Of a stretch of DNA of 64,000 nt, positions 17,128 through 25,280 are shown one piece after another. The notes under the pieces are model-generated. The model did not search any database, was not told where the DNA came from, and worked only from the letters and a program-made list of their open reading frames with translations. The DNA is from Candidatus Binatia bacterium (GTDB lineage: Bacteria > Desulfobacterota > Binatia > UBA1149 > JAJCZL01). Position numbers and translations under genes: made by a program. Location of the stretch: assembly GCA_028278325.1 (NCBI GenBank), contig JANQEO010000425.1, positions 1 through 64,000 on the forward strand, in the 5' to 3' direction. Every line of letters begins with the position of its first letter. The stretch's first letter is position 1.

Positions 17128-18498
17128 ATGAATACCGATGTAGCCAGGCTGTGGGGAGAGGCGTGTTCTCTCATGGAGGGAGAGCTGTCTGAGAAGGATT
17201 ATCAAACCTGGATACGGGAACTGAACCCGAAATGCTTTGAGGGTGACACTCTCACTCTGGAAGCACCCTTCGGGTTGTACAGGGACCGTATTCGGAGATC
17301 CTTCTTACCGGCAATCGAGAGTGCTGTATCGGTAGTTGCTGACAGGCAGTGCCGGGTGGCGGTTGTGGTGGGTTCGTTCGGCGGGACGAGGCCCTCGGCA
17401 GTAACGCGGCCACGTCCCGCCGGCGGACGCCAATCTAGGCATAGCCGGCACCGCTTCGGAAAACGTACGTTCGGCAATTTCGTAGTAGGTGGGGGGAACC
17501 GTCTGGCCTACCTCGCGGCGCGGCAGCTGGTCGGCGGCAATCTCAGTCAGGGCAACCCGCTCTTCATCTACGGTGGCGTCGGGCTCGGTAAGACCCATCT
17601 GCTGATGGCCATCGCCAACGAACTGCGCAACGAGGGCAAGCGGGTCCTCTACTACCCCGGAGAAGACTTCACCCGAAAGATGGTCGACGCGCTTCGCCAC
17701 GACCGTATGGAGAGCTTCCGGCGGGAGTTTCGCGTAGCCGACGCTTTCCTCATCGATGACGTGCAGTTTCTTGCGGGCAAGAAGCGGACGCAGCAAGAGC
17801 TCTACCACGCCTTCAACCTCCTGCACGCGGCCGGCAAGCCCATCGCTCTGGCCAGCGACCGCAGTCCCTCCGAGCTGGAAAGGCTCGAGGAGGGGCTTCA
17901 GAACCGTTTCCAGGGGGGCGTGCTCGCCGACCTCGCGCCGTTGGATAGAGACCTGCGCTATCGCATCCTCAAGGCCAAGCTCGGCGAAGCGGGCTTGACG
18001 CTGGAGTCGCGGGTTTGCGAGCGACTGGCCATGACGCTGAGAGGCAGCGTAAGAGAGATAGAGGGTGTGGTTGCCCGGTTGCGCTTGGCGGCTTCAGAGG
18101 GAGGCAACGTAGTAGGTAGCGATGTCCTCGAACTGCTGGTTGCGCCTTTCGTGCGTTCGAGCGGTCCGGTCAATCTCGACGTCGTAATCGATACGGTAGC
18201 CTGGACCTACGGCGTTACTCGAGACGAGATACTGTCACGTGACCGATCCAGGCGCGTGGCCTGGCCCCGGCACGTAGCCGCTTATCTGTGCCGCCGCTTG
18301 ACCTCTGCGTCACTGCCGGAGATCGGCGAGGTGTTGGGCGGCCGCAACCATACCTCGATACTGCGCGCCGTCCGGTCCGTGGCCGAGAGGGCGGGTTCGG
18401 ATCCGACGTTTGCCTCACGCTTGAGTGAGCTCGAACGCGTACTCGGCTCGGGGGGCAGTGCCAACTCGGCGCGCAGCGGCGGACTGCGGCGCGGCTAG
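17128..18498 (+). CDS. dnaA: Chromosomal replication initiator DnaA
   Basis: 456 residues, usual length. Domain I (about 1-75) has the LWGEACSLMEGELSEKDYQTW region; a basic linker follows; the AAA+ domain shows TFGNFVVGGGNRLAYLAA, Walker A YGGVGLGKTHLLMAI, Walker B AFLIDDVQFLAGKK and the Arg-finger segment LQNRFQGG. Domain IV carries the DNA-binding signature but with changes: VAWPRH where VARPRQ is usual and GGRNHTSI where GGRDHTT is usual. No Shine-Dalgarno is evident before ATG 17128. The common dnaA neighbours dnaN, recF, gyrB and rpmH are absent. Confidence 0.94.
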   Translation: MNTDVARLWGEACSLMEGELSEKDYQTWIRELNPKCFEGDTLTLEAPFGLYRDRIRRSFLPAIESAVSVVADRQCRVAVVVGSFGGTRPSAVTRPRPAGGRQSRHSRHRFGKRTFGNFVVGGGNRLAYLAARQLVGGNLSQGNPLFIYGGVGLGKTHLLMAIANELRNEGKRVLYYPGEDFTRKMVDALRHDRMESFRREFRVADAFLIDDVQFLAGKKRTQQELYHAFNLLHAAGKPIALASDRSPSELERLEEGLQNRFQGGVLADLAPLDRDLRYRILKAKLGEAGLTLESRVCERLAMTLRGSVREIEGVVARLRLAASEGGNVVGSDVLELLVAPFVRSSGPVNLDVVIDTVAWTYGVTRDEILSRDRSRRVAWPRHVAAYLCRRLTSASLPEIGEVLGGRNHTSILRAVRSVAERAGSDPTFASRLSELERVLGSGGSANSARSGGLRRG

Positions 18499-18552
18499 AG
18501 TCCTTTTCGCAGGCTCGCATAGGAAGGGCCGCTCTGATACCTAAAGGCCTTC

Positions 18553-19104
18553 ATGAGGCCTGAGGTCGAGGCGCTCATCGCGCGGTCCAAAGAACTTGAA
18601 GCCCGATCGATGGGCATCTACGTGCGCCTGGCCGCCGCTTTCCCCGACAACACCGAGTTGCGCGAGTTCTGGATGTCGATGGCGCGCCACGAGGCGGGTC
18701 ACGTCGGCGCCCTAGAACTGTTTGCCGTTCTGCTCCAGAACAGCGCCGACGAGCTTTCCGTATCCGACCAAAGCGGTCAGCAGTTGGAAGAAGCCGAGGC
18801 TACCATCGAGGCTCTGTACGAAGAGGCGGGAGCCGGCGTCACTGTGGAGAGGGCCTTCGAAATCGCCCTGGACCTCGAAGGCTCGGAGCTGGAAGACCTC
18901 GTGTTGGATCTCATAGGCTGCCTCGGCGACGCGCCCCAGCGTGATCAGGCGGAGAAGATGCTCCTCCACGATCTGAGCGACCTTTCCTTGATGATCGAGA
19001 AGTACAGCCACGATGAAGAGTTGCTGGCCCGCGCCGACCAGTTGGTCGAGACGCGCGTGAGCGACAGAGAGGGCCGCAGTCCGGTGGTGGCTGCCAAGCG
19101 CTAG
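18553..19104 (+). CDS. Ferritin-like/rubrerythrin-like protein
   Basis: 183 residues, almost entirely helical. The spacing of acidic/His residues fits a ferritin-like four-helix di-iron fold: SKELEARSMGIYVRLA in helix 1, MARHEAGHVGAL (E-x2-H type) in helix 2, ALDLEGSELEDLVL in helix 3 and a later His-containing helix. No rubredoxin-like Cys motif is present, so it is not a full rubrerythrin. Iron-dependent oxidase or peroxidase activity is plausible but not shown. Convergence with nothing; it runs 55 nt after dnaA and 12 nt before the next gene. Confidence 0.7.
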   Translation: MRPEVEALIARSKELEARSMGIYVRLAAAFPDNTELREFWMSMARHEAGHVGALELFAVLLQNSADELSVSDQSGQQLEEAEATIEALYEEAGAGVTVERAFEIALDLEGSELEDLVLDLIGCLGDAPQRDQAEKMLLHDLSDLSLMIEKYSHDEELLARADQLVETRVSDREGRSPVVAAKR

Positions 19105-19116
19105 TCGGATCCAGCC

Positions 19117-20076
19117 GTGAGTTTCAAGACCAAGGTCTGCGACCTGTTCGGGATCGAGCATCCCATCGTGCTGGCGGGCATGGGCGGAGTGTCGACCGCT
19201 CCGTTGGCTGCTGCAGTGTCCAACGCCGGGGGGCTCGGCGTGATCGGCGGGGCCATGATGGGCGCCGAGCGGCTACGCGCCGAAATCAGGCGAACCAAAG
19301 AGTTGACCGACAAGCCCTTCGCAGTCGATCTGCTGGCTCCCGACCCGGATATCATCCGCCCTCAGATCCAGGTTATCTATGACGAGGGCGTAAAGATCTT
19401 CGTTGCCGGTCTGGCAGTGCCCGAGGCCTTCATCGGTGAGATGCACGAACGCGACATGACGGTAGTGGTGATGGTCGGCAAGGTACGCCACGCGGAGAAG
19501 TCCGCCCAGGCCGGAGCTGATGTGGTGGTGGCCCAGGGTACCGAAGCCGGGGGCCATACCGGCCTCGTCGGCGGCATGGCGCTGATCCCCCAGGTTGTCG
19601 ACGCGGTCGACATCCCTGTTCTGGCAGCGGGCAGCATCACCGACGGCCGCGGCATGGTGGCAGCCATGGCCTTGGGTGCCCAAGGCGTGGTCATCGGAAC
19701 CCGGTTCATCGCGACTCACGAAGCGGCAGCGGCGGATTGTTACCGGCGCGAGCTCGTCGAAAAGGGCAGCGCCGACACCGTGCGCACCCGCTGCTACACG
19801 GGCAAGCCGGCCAGGGCCATACGCAACCGCTATACGGATAGCTGGGAAGGGCGCAGCGAGGAGATAGAGCCTTTCCCCATACAGGCCATGCACTCTCAAC
19901 AGGCCGGTCTGATGAGCTATGCCGGCGAGAGCGGTGACGGTGATCCGGATCAGCTCTTCATGCCCGCCGGGCAGGGTATCGGCATGATCGATTCGGTGAA
20001 AAGTGCTGACGAGGTCTTCCAGGACATACTGTCCCAGGCCCGTCAGGTATGCGCTTCAGGCCCGCTTCGGGCCTAG
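19117..20076 (+). CDS. Nitronate monooxygenase/FabK-like FMN-dependent oxidoreductase
   Basis: 319 residues starting at GTG 19117. A TIM-barrel flavoprotein of the 2-nitropropane dioxygenase family: EHPIVLAGMGGVSTAPLAAA, NAGGLGVIGG, the FMN/catalytic segment VVAQGTEAGGHTGLVG with its His, and LAAGSITDGRGMVAAMALG followed by GTRFIATHEA. The same family includes the enoyl-ACP reductase FabK and NPD-like enzymes of unknown substrate, so the precise reaction is open. No fatty-acid genes are adjacent. Confidence 0.82.
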   Translation: MSFKTKVCDLFGIEHPIVLAGMGGVSTAPLAAAVSNAGGLGVIGGAMMGAERLRAEIRRTKELTDKPFAVDLLAPDPDIIRPQIQVIYDEGVKIFVAGLAVPEAFIGEMHERDMTVVVMVGKVRHAEKSAQAGADVVVAQGTEAGGHTGLVGGMALIPQVVDAVDIPVLAAGSITDGRGMVAAMALGAQGVVIGTRFIATHEAAAADCYRRELVEKGSADTVRTRCYTGKPARAIRNRYTDSWEGRSEEIEPFPIQAMHSQQAGLMSYAGESGDGDPDQLFMPAGQGIGMIDSVKSADEVFQDILSQARQVCASGPLRA

Positions 20077-20248
20077 ACACCCCGTCAATAGACTGACAAA
20101 GCAGCCGTATTGCGGTTGTCTTTCGTCAAAACGCTGACACTTTGCTTTGGCTCTTGTTGGCCGAAAGCAGCGTATTTATAGGGACTTGACTGATGGCACG
20201 CTGGTTGCTGTTGCAGTGCGACGAAGCCTACTGGGAAGGAGACCAGTG

Positions 20249-20455
20249 ATGCAAGAGCAGTTTAACGTGAACATCAGGGAGTTGAGGCGCAACCTGCGCA
20301 TGACGCAGGAGGAGTTCGCCCACACTCTTGGAATAACGGTAGCGACGGTGAATCGCTGGGAGAACGGCCACGCCAAGCCGAGCAAGCTGGCGCGGCGTGC
20401 GATAGAGCGTCTGGCTCAGATGCGGAGTGCCGAGAGTTCCGGCCCTTCTTTCTGA
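20249..20455 (+). CDS. Small XRE-type HTH regulator (paralogue A)
   Basis: 68 residues from ATG 20249, chosen because AAGGAG lies 8 nt upstream; the longer frame from 20147 lacks a site. The protein is essentially one Cro/C1-type helix-turn-helix: MTQEEFAHTLGITVATVNRW with the usual N-R-W-E-N recognition end. It aligns with the convergent gene at 20573-20818 over 50 residues with 36 identities. Target genes are unknown. No dimerisation or ligand domain is present. Confidence 0.8.
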   Translation: MQEQFNVNIRELRRNLRMTQEEFAHTLGITVATVNRWENGHAKPSKLARRAIERLAQMRSAESSGPSF

Positions 20456-20485
20456 GCGAACTCGTTAGAGTTCCTTAGAGATGCC

Positions 20486-20519
20486 GAGAGGCAACCGGGG
20501 CGAACCCCGGTTGCCTCTC
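20486..20519. terminator. 15-bp stem bidirectional terminator between convergent HTH genes
   Basis: Perfect 15-bp inverted repeat, 20486-20500 and 20505-20519, with a CGAA loop. It sits between the stops of two convergent regulator genes and could end transcription from both sides, although T-tracts are short. A smaller GCCCC/GGGGC hairpin with a TTTC loop lies at 20532-20545. Confidence 0.75.
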
Positions 20520-20572
20520 CTCGCCACCACAGCCCCTTTCGGGGCGTTCCACCGCCACTACAACGACTGGAA

Positions 20573-20818
20573 CTAGCGAGCGAACGCTTCCATCGCCGGC
20601 ACTTGTGTCGCCAGCGTATTGGGATCGAGAGTCAGGCCGCGCTTCTCGGCCAAGCCGACGATGCTGGCCCGCGCGAGCTTGCTGGGCTCCGAATGAGAGT
20701 TCTCCCAGCGATTCACGGTGCTGACTGTAATACCGAGCGCGTGCGCGAACTCTTCCTGGGTCATGTTGAGTTTGCGCCGTAGATCCCGGATCTGCCTGCC
20801 GGTGCTCAGATCTTCCAT
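20573..20818 (-). CDS. Small XRE-type HTH regulator (paralogue B)
   Basis: 81 residues from ATG 20818, where GGAGG is found about 10 nt upstream. It has the same HTH as paralogue A (MTQEEFAHALGITVSTVNRW) plus a short C-terminal extension after KPS/EPSKLAR ending in DPNTLATQVPAMEAFAR. The two genes face each other across a shared hairpin terminator. Such a pair suggests inverted local duplication or cross-regulation, but operators were not identified. Confidence 0.8.
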   Translation of the reverse strand: MEDLSTGRQIRDLRRKLNMTQEEFAHALGITVSTVNRWENSHSEPSKLARASIVGLAEKRGLTLDPNTLATQVPAMEAFAR

Positions 20819-21041
20819 TTGATAAAACCTCCGTTCGAGTAGCGTCCACAAAGTAGCTGCAAAAGTTTCAGGCACGTCAGATTGCAAGCCAGATGCCATG
20901 CCGGAAGGCTGGAAAACCGAGGCTTTCCCGGCTCGGTCCCGGGGCGGGCGGCCAAAAGTGCGCGCCCGATGACAAACTTGGCATAGCGAGTTCTCTGCGC
21001 TCACCGATGGCGGGGGCCGTATCAATGCGGCCGGGCTGTTG

Positions 21042-21047
21042 TAAAAT
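21042..21047 (+). promoter_or_regulatory. Candidate -10 box of the GT2 gene, near-leaderless
   Basis: TAAAAT at 21042-21047 ends 8 nt before ATG 21056; no Shine-Dalgarno is present in between and no good -35 is seen. Transcription would begin almost at the start codon. Confidence 0.35.
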
Positions 21048-21055
21048 GACCGCCC

Positions 21056-22072
21056 ATGCCCCGGGTGTCGGTCATCATTCTCAACTGGAACGGCCGTGAG
21101 TTGCTCAAGGCCTGCCTTGGTTCCCTCGCCGCTCAGACCTACGAGGACTTCGAGACCATAGTCGTCGACAACGGCTCGGACGACGGCAGCCCGGAGATGG
21201 TCGGCATCGAGTTCGGCGACGTGGTGCTGGTGCGCAACCCGGAGAACACGGGCTTTTGCCGGGGCAACAACATCGGGATGGAAAGGGCGGGTGGGAGCCT
21301 CGTCGTTCTGCTCAACAACGATGCCGAGGTGGCGCCGGATTTTCTCGAGAAGCTTGTGGCCGCCGCCGACCTGGACCCCGAGTTCGGCATGTTCGCCCCG
21401 CGTATCATGATGTACGACAAGCGAAGCGTCTTCGACTCGACCGGGTTGCTGGTCTACCCCGACGGCATCTGCCGTTCACGGGGCTGGCTGGAGGAAGACG
21501 AAGGGCAGTTCGACGAGGCCGACGAGGTGCTCGGTCCCAACGGGTGCGCCGCCATGTACCGGACCTCGATGCTGGCCGACGTCGGCGTCTTCGACGAGCG
21601 TTACTTCGCCTATCTGGAAGACCTGGATCTGGCCTTCCGCGGCCAGTTGCGCGGCTGGAAGTGCCGTTACGTCCCTGATGCCGTGGCCTACCACAAGAAG
21701 TCCATGACCAGCGGCTACCACTCGGCCTTCAAGGCCTACTTGGTGGAACGCAACCGCATCTGGAACGCCTTCAAGCTGTTCCCCAGACGGCTTCTGTTCC
21801 TGAGTCCTTTTTACACATTGGCCCGCTACGTGGCCCAGGGTTATGCCACGGCCACGGGCAAGGGCATAAGCTCCAGCTTTGTGCGCGATTACTCGCGCCT
21901 TCGCTTGGCTGGAATCCTCGTGCGCTCGAGTCTGTCCGCTATCCGCAGGCTTCCCGAGATAATGGCCGAACGCCGTCGTATTCAGCAGAACCGCCGATTG
22001 GGTGCCCTGGCCGTGTTCGTGTTGATGAAGAAGTACCGTTTGAGTCTGCGCGAGCTGGCTTTCAAGGATTGA
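21056..22072 (+). CDS. Family 2 glycosyltransferase (rhamnosyltransferase-like)
   Basis: 338 residues. GT-A fold of GT2: VSVIILNWNGRELLKACLGS, DNGSDDGSPEM (nucleotide-binding), VVLLNNDAEVAPDF (the D-x-D-like metal site appears as NNDAE), and a FDERYFAYLEDLDLAFRG catalytic-base region. Such enzymes transfer a sugar from a nucleotide diphosphate to a surface polysaccharide or lipid acceptor; the closest named subgroup is the rhamnosyl/dTDP-type transferases. The C-terminal helices are probably membrane-associated. It overlaps the convergent TMTC-like gene by 11 nt. Confidence 0.88.
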   Translation: MPRVSVIILNWNGRELLKACLGSLAAQTYEDFETIVVDNGSDDGSPEMVGIEFGDVVLVRNPENTGFCRGNNIGMERAGGSLVVLLNNDAEVAPDFLEKLVAAADLDPEFGMFAPRIMMYDKRSVFDSTGLLVYPDGICRSRGWLEEDEGQFDEADEVLGPNGCAAMYRTSMLADVGVFDERYFAYLEDLDLAFRGQLRGWKCRYVPDAVAYHKKSMTSGYHSAFKAYLVERNRIWNAFKLFPRRLLFLSPFYTLARYVAQGYATATGKGISSSFVRDYSRLRLAGILVRSSLSAIRRLPEIMAERRRIQQNRRLGALAVFVLMKKYRLSLRELAFKD

Positions 22073-23642
22073 CCGGTCCGGCGGCTTCGAGCCTCTCGAG
22101 GCGTCCGAGCAAGACGCCGTGCTCGGGGTTGCCTTCTTCAAGGTGTACCAACCTTTGAGCCAGCTCTCGGGCTTGCCCGTAACGCCGCAACTGCATGAGA
22201 AGGTGGATCTGGCGGGTGATCGAGCCGACGTCGTTCGGTTTCGCTTCCAAATAGGCCGCATAGATCGCCGAGGCTTCCGCGACGTCTCCCTCTTCGGCGT
22301 GTAGTTCGGCCAAAAAGTAGGCCGCGCGCGAGAACCCCGGATGTATTACCAAGGCGCGCTGCAAGGACACGGCCGCCTCCTCACGGCGGTCACGATGGAT
22401 CAGGGCCAGTCCGAGGTTGTAGTGAGCCTTGGCCGAGCGGGGAGAGTCGACGACGGCTTGGCGATGAAAATGCAGATCCGACTGCCAGACTCGCGCCCTG
22501 GCATCGTAGGCGAACAACAAGACTACACTCACGCCGGCAACGATCATCGAAGCCGTAGCGGCGCGGAGCTTAGAGTCTCCCGCAAACCGTTCCAGAACCA
22601 CACCACCGAGCAGACAGAGGCCGACGGATGGCAGCAGCAGCAAGCGCTCGGCCATGATGGTGCCGACGGGAAAGGCCACGTTGCCCGTCACCGCGAAGGC
22701 CGCAGGCAGCCATAGGATGAGAAAACCCGCGCGCGGCGCGCGGCGGCGTTGCTGCCACGCGACGGCGGCAAGTAGCAGCCAGGCGAGCAGGGCGATCGCG
22801 CCCGTGAGTGAATCGGTAGGAGTGGCGTCGAAGGACCGGTCTCCGGCAAGACTCACGGGCCACACCACCATTGAGACGTAGAACCACAAGATCTGGCTGG
22901 CGTGCAGCAGGCGTTGCGAAGACGGCATGTAGGCCAGAGGGTTGTCCACGAACGCAGTGGGCTCGATGTCGTGGAAATTGTTCCAGGACGCAGCAAACCA
23001 GACGGCGAACATCGTCACATGAGAAAGGTAGCGCGGCAGGAGGGTGCGCAGACGACGATCGCTGCCCAGGAAGAAGTCGTGAAGTGGCGCCAGGACGAGA
23101 AAGCAAGCTGCGCTTTCCTTGCAGAACATCGCTGCCAGAAAGAGCAGGCTAGCCAGGCAGGTACGTAATGCCCCCACGCGCTCGCGCCCGGCGTGAGCCA
23201 GAAGCGCAAGGATCACGAAGGCCGCCGCCAGCAGCTCGGCACGCCCGATGATGTTCACGACAGCATCGACGTGGACCGGATGCAGCGTGAAGACGAGTGC
23301 CGCGGCAAAGGCGCCCGGCCTCGAGAGCTCCAGCCGGCGCCCGGTCGCGTAGACCAAGGCCGCCAACAGCCAGGCAAGGGCGATGTTGGTGACGTGAAAA
23401 GGATAGGGGGAGAGTTTCTCGCCACGGTTGAGGTCCAGGCTGAGAAGTGTGAGGTGGCGGCTTACCCCCCAAGACCTGCTCGTGAGGAACTCCCCCCAGC
23501 CTTGCTCCCAGGCCGCCTCCCTGTCGAGGATCACCTGGGTATCGTCGTAGGCGAAACCGTACTCCAGCGTGTTTTCGTTGGCTGCATACGTTGCAGCCGC
23601 CAAGAGGAGAACGACCAGTATGTCCCGTGCGAGATCCTTCAT
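22062..23642 (-). CDS. TMTC-like GT-C membrane protein with C-terminal TPRs
   Basis: 526 residues. The first membrane helix is followed by GFAYDDTQVIL, the acidic pair expected in the first loop of GT-C glycosyltransferases, and then LHPVHVDAVVNIIGRAELL, which closely resembles the conserved motif of the TMTC/DUF1736 proteins. About ten hydrophobic helices run to roughly residue 385, followed by TPR units (KAHYNLGLALIHRDRREEA and AAYFLAELHAEEGDVAEA). Animal TMTCs are protein O-mannosyltransferases; the bacterial members are mostly uncharacterised. It may act on exported proteins or polysaccharide. Divergent from the amidase gene. Confidence 0.78.
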   Translation of the reverse strand: MKDLARDILVVLLLAAATYAANENTLEYGFAYDDTQVILDREAAWEQGWGEFLTSRSWGVSRHLTLLSLDLNRGEKLSPYPFHVTNIALAWLLAALVYATGRRLELSRPGAFAAALVFTLHPVHVDAVVNIIGRAELLAAAFVILALLAHAGRERVGALRTCLASLLFLAAMFCKESAACFLVLAPLHDFFLGSDRRLRTLLPRYLSHVTMFAVWFAASWNNFHDIEPTAFVDNPLAYMPSSQRLLHASQILWFYVSMVVWPVSLAGDRSFDATPTDSLTGAIALLAWLLLAAVAWQQRRRAPRAGFLILWLPAAFAVTGNVAFPVGTIMAERLLLLPSVGLCLLGGVVLERFAGDSKLRAATASMIVAGVSVVLLFAYDARARVWQSDLHFHRQAVVDSPRSAKAHYNLGLALIHRDRREEAAVSLQRALVIHPGFSRAAYFLAELHAEEGDVAEASAIYAAYLEAKPNDVGSITRQIHLLMQLRRYGQARELAQRLVHLEEGNPEHGVLLGRLERLEAAGPVNP

Positions 23643-23752
23643 TCGGAACTCTCGTGGGTGGCTGGTGTCTGGTCAGGGAATGTGGTGGATATGCCCCATC
23701 CGGCTGCGCGTCGCCCCCTACGCGGTTGCCAGCACAGCACAGGGGAATTTGC

Positions 23753-25171
23753 ATGGACCCGTTTCAATCGGCTCTCGACTTGGCGGCGGCGATCAAGGCC
23801 AAAGACATCAGCCCTCTGGAAGTCGTCCAGGAGTATCTCGGACGCATAGACCGTCTCAACCCGCAGATCAACGCATTCATATGGCGCCGCGACGAGGAGC
23901 TGCTCGCGGAGGCTCGCGCAGCAACCGAGGCCCTGTCGCGCGGTGACCAGCTCGGACCGTTTCACGGTGTGCCCATTCCGATCAAGGATCTTAACGATGT
24001 TGCAGGCTGGCCTACAACCTATGGGTCCAAAGCGGCCAAGGGCAGGATCTCAGAGATTACATCGTCAGTCGTCGAGTACTTCAAGGAGGCCGGTTTCTTG
24101 CTCATGGGGCGTACCAACACGCCCGAGATCGGCACCTTGCTGGTAACAGAGAACGATCTCTACGGCGCCACACGCAACCCGTGGAATCTCGATCACACGC
24201 CGGGCGGCTCCAGTGGTGGAGCCAGCGCCGCGCTTGCCGCCGGCATGTGTCCCATAGCTCATGGCAACGATGGGGGAGGTTCCTTACGTATTCCCGGCTC
24301 CTGTGCGGGGTTGGTCGGCTTCAAGCCGAGCCGCGGGCGCGTGCCTTGCGGCCCTCCGGTTGTCTCCGACGTCATGCATGGTGGGGCCGTCGAAGGCGTC
24401 ATCACACGCACCGTCGCCGATACGGCCGCGCTACTGGATGTGATGACGAGGATCGATCCGCTGGCCTGGTACAACGCTCCCGCGCCGGAACGACCCTTCG
24501 CCGAGGAGGTTGGCGCTTCACCCGGACGGCTACGTATAGCGTTCACCGATGTGGCGCCGACCGGAGCGCCGGTTAGCGAGGAGTGCAAGAAGGCGCTCAA
24601 GCAGGCGGTATCCACCCTGGAGGGGCTCGGCCATGACGTGTTCGAAGCGACGCCGGATTGGGGAGAGCCCAACGAACTTCTGGCTGCCTTCCTCACCGTG
24701 TGGAACACGGGAACGGCCTACTGGCCGCTGGAGGATTGGGACCAGCTCGAGCCCTGCAACGCGGCCATGCGCGAGATCTCACGTAACGTGGACTCGATCA
24801 CCTATCTGGAAAGCTTGATGCACATGCAGAACTACTGCCGCCGCTTGGTGTCGGCGTGGGGTCGTGATTTCGATGTGCTGGTCACGCCGACCCTGGCTAC
24901 CGAGCCGCCCCGCGTTGGCGAACTGTTCGAAGGAGTCGAGTACGATCCGCTTGCTCCGATAAACAACGCGGCAGCCTCGGCCGCTTTCACGCCCGTCTTC
25001 AACTCGACCGGCCAACCGGCAGTATCCTTGCCCCTTCACTGGGCGGAGTCCGGATTACCGATCGGCGTGCAGTTCGTCGGCAAGCCCTGGGGAGAAGCCG
25101 AGTTGATCCGGCTTGCCAGCCAGGTCGAGACAGCGTCTCCCTGGGCCGACAAGCGCCCGCCGGTCTCTTAG
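23753..25171 (+). CDS. Amidase-signature family hydrolase (copy 1)
   Basis: 472 residues from ATG 23753, preceded by AGGGGAA; the longer frame to 23591 overlaps the divergent gene. The amidase signature is complete: catalytic Lys in PIPIKDLNDV, the Gly/Ser stretch TPGGSSGGASAALAAG with the cis-Ser and nucleophilic Ser, and NDGGGSLRIPGSCAGLVG. These enzymes hydrolyse C-N bonds of varied amides. No gatB or gatC is nearby and the sequence lacks an obvious GatA context, so it is probably a broad-range amidase. A paralogue lies at 30582-32000. Confidence 0.87.
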   Translation: MDPFQSALDLAAAIKAKDISPLEVVQEYLGRIDRLNPQINAFIWRRDEELLAEARAATEALSRGDQLGPFHGVPIPIKDLNDVAGWPTTYGSKAAKGRISEITSSVVEYFKEAGFLLMGRTNTPEIGTLLVTENDLYGATRNPWNLDHTPGGSSGGASAALAAGMCPIAHGNDGGGSLRIPGSCAGLVGFKPSRGRVPCGPPVVSDVMHGGAVEGVITRTVADTAALLDVMTRIDPLAWYNAPAPERPFAEEVGASPGRLRIAFTDVAPTGAPVSEECKKALKQAVSTLEGLGHDVFEATPDWGEPNELLAAFLTVWNTGTAYWPLEDWDQLEPCNAAMREISRNVDSITYLESLMHMQNYCRRLVSAWGRDFDVLVTPTLATEPPRVGELFEGVEYDPLAPINNAAASAAFTPVFNSTGQPAVSLPLHWAESGLPIGVQFVGKPWGEAELIRLASQVETASPWADKRPPVS

Positions 25172-25191
25172 GAAGTAGATTTCGGGCTGAT

Positions 25192-25211
25192 GCCCACCCG
25201 CTTGGGTGGGC
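25192..25211 (+). terminator. Hairpin after amidase copy 1
   Basis: GCCCACCC (25192-25199) and GGGTGGGC (25204-25211) form an 8-bp GC-rich stem with a GCTT loop 20 nt after the stop. There is no T-tract. Confidence 0.6.
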
Positions 25212-25251
25212 GTCGGCTGCTAGGCTCTGGTTGCAAGTTCCTTTCCGGCCT

Positions 25252-25274
25252 AACCTCAACAATTACTTGAGGTT
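25252..25274 (+). promoter_or_regulatory. Hairpin enclosing the ribosome binding site of the next gene
   Basis: AACCTCAA (25252-25259) and TTGAGGTT (25267-25274) form a perfect 8-bp stem with a 7-nt loop. The GAGG at 25269-25272 is the only Shine-Dalgarno candidate for ATG 25281, so the stem could hide it and modulate translation. Confidence 0.45.
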
Positions 25275-25280
25275 TTGCTC

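Noticed and set aside
20147-20248. N-terminal extension of the HTH regulator
   Set aside because: The extension has no ribosome binding site, whereas AAGGAG is properly placed before ATG 20249, and the paralogue has no such extension.
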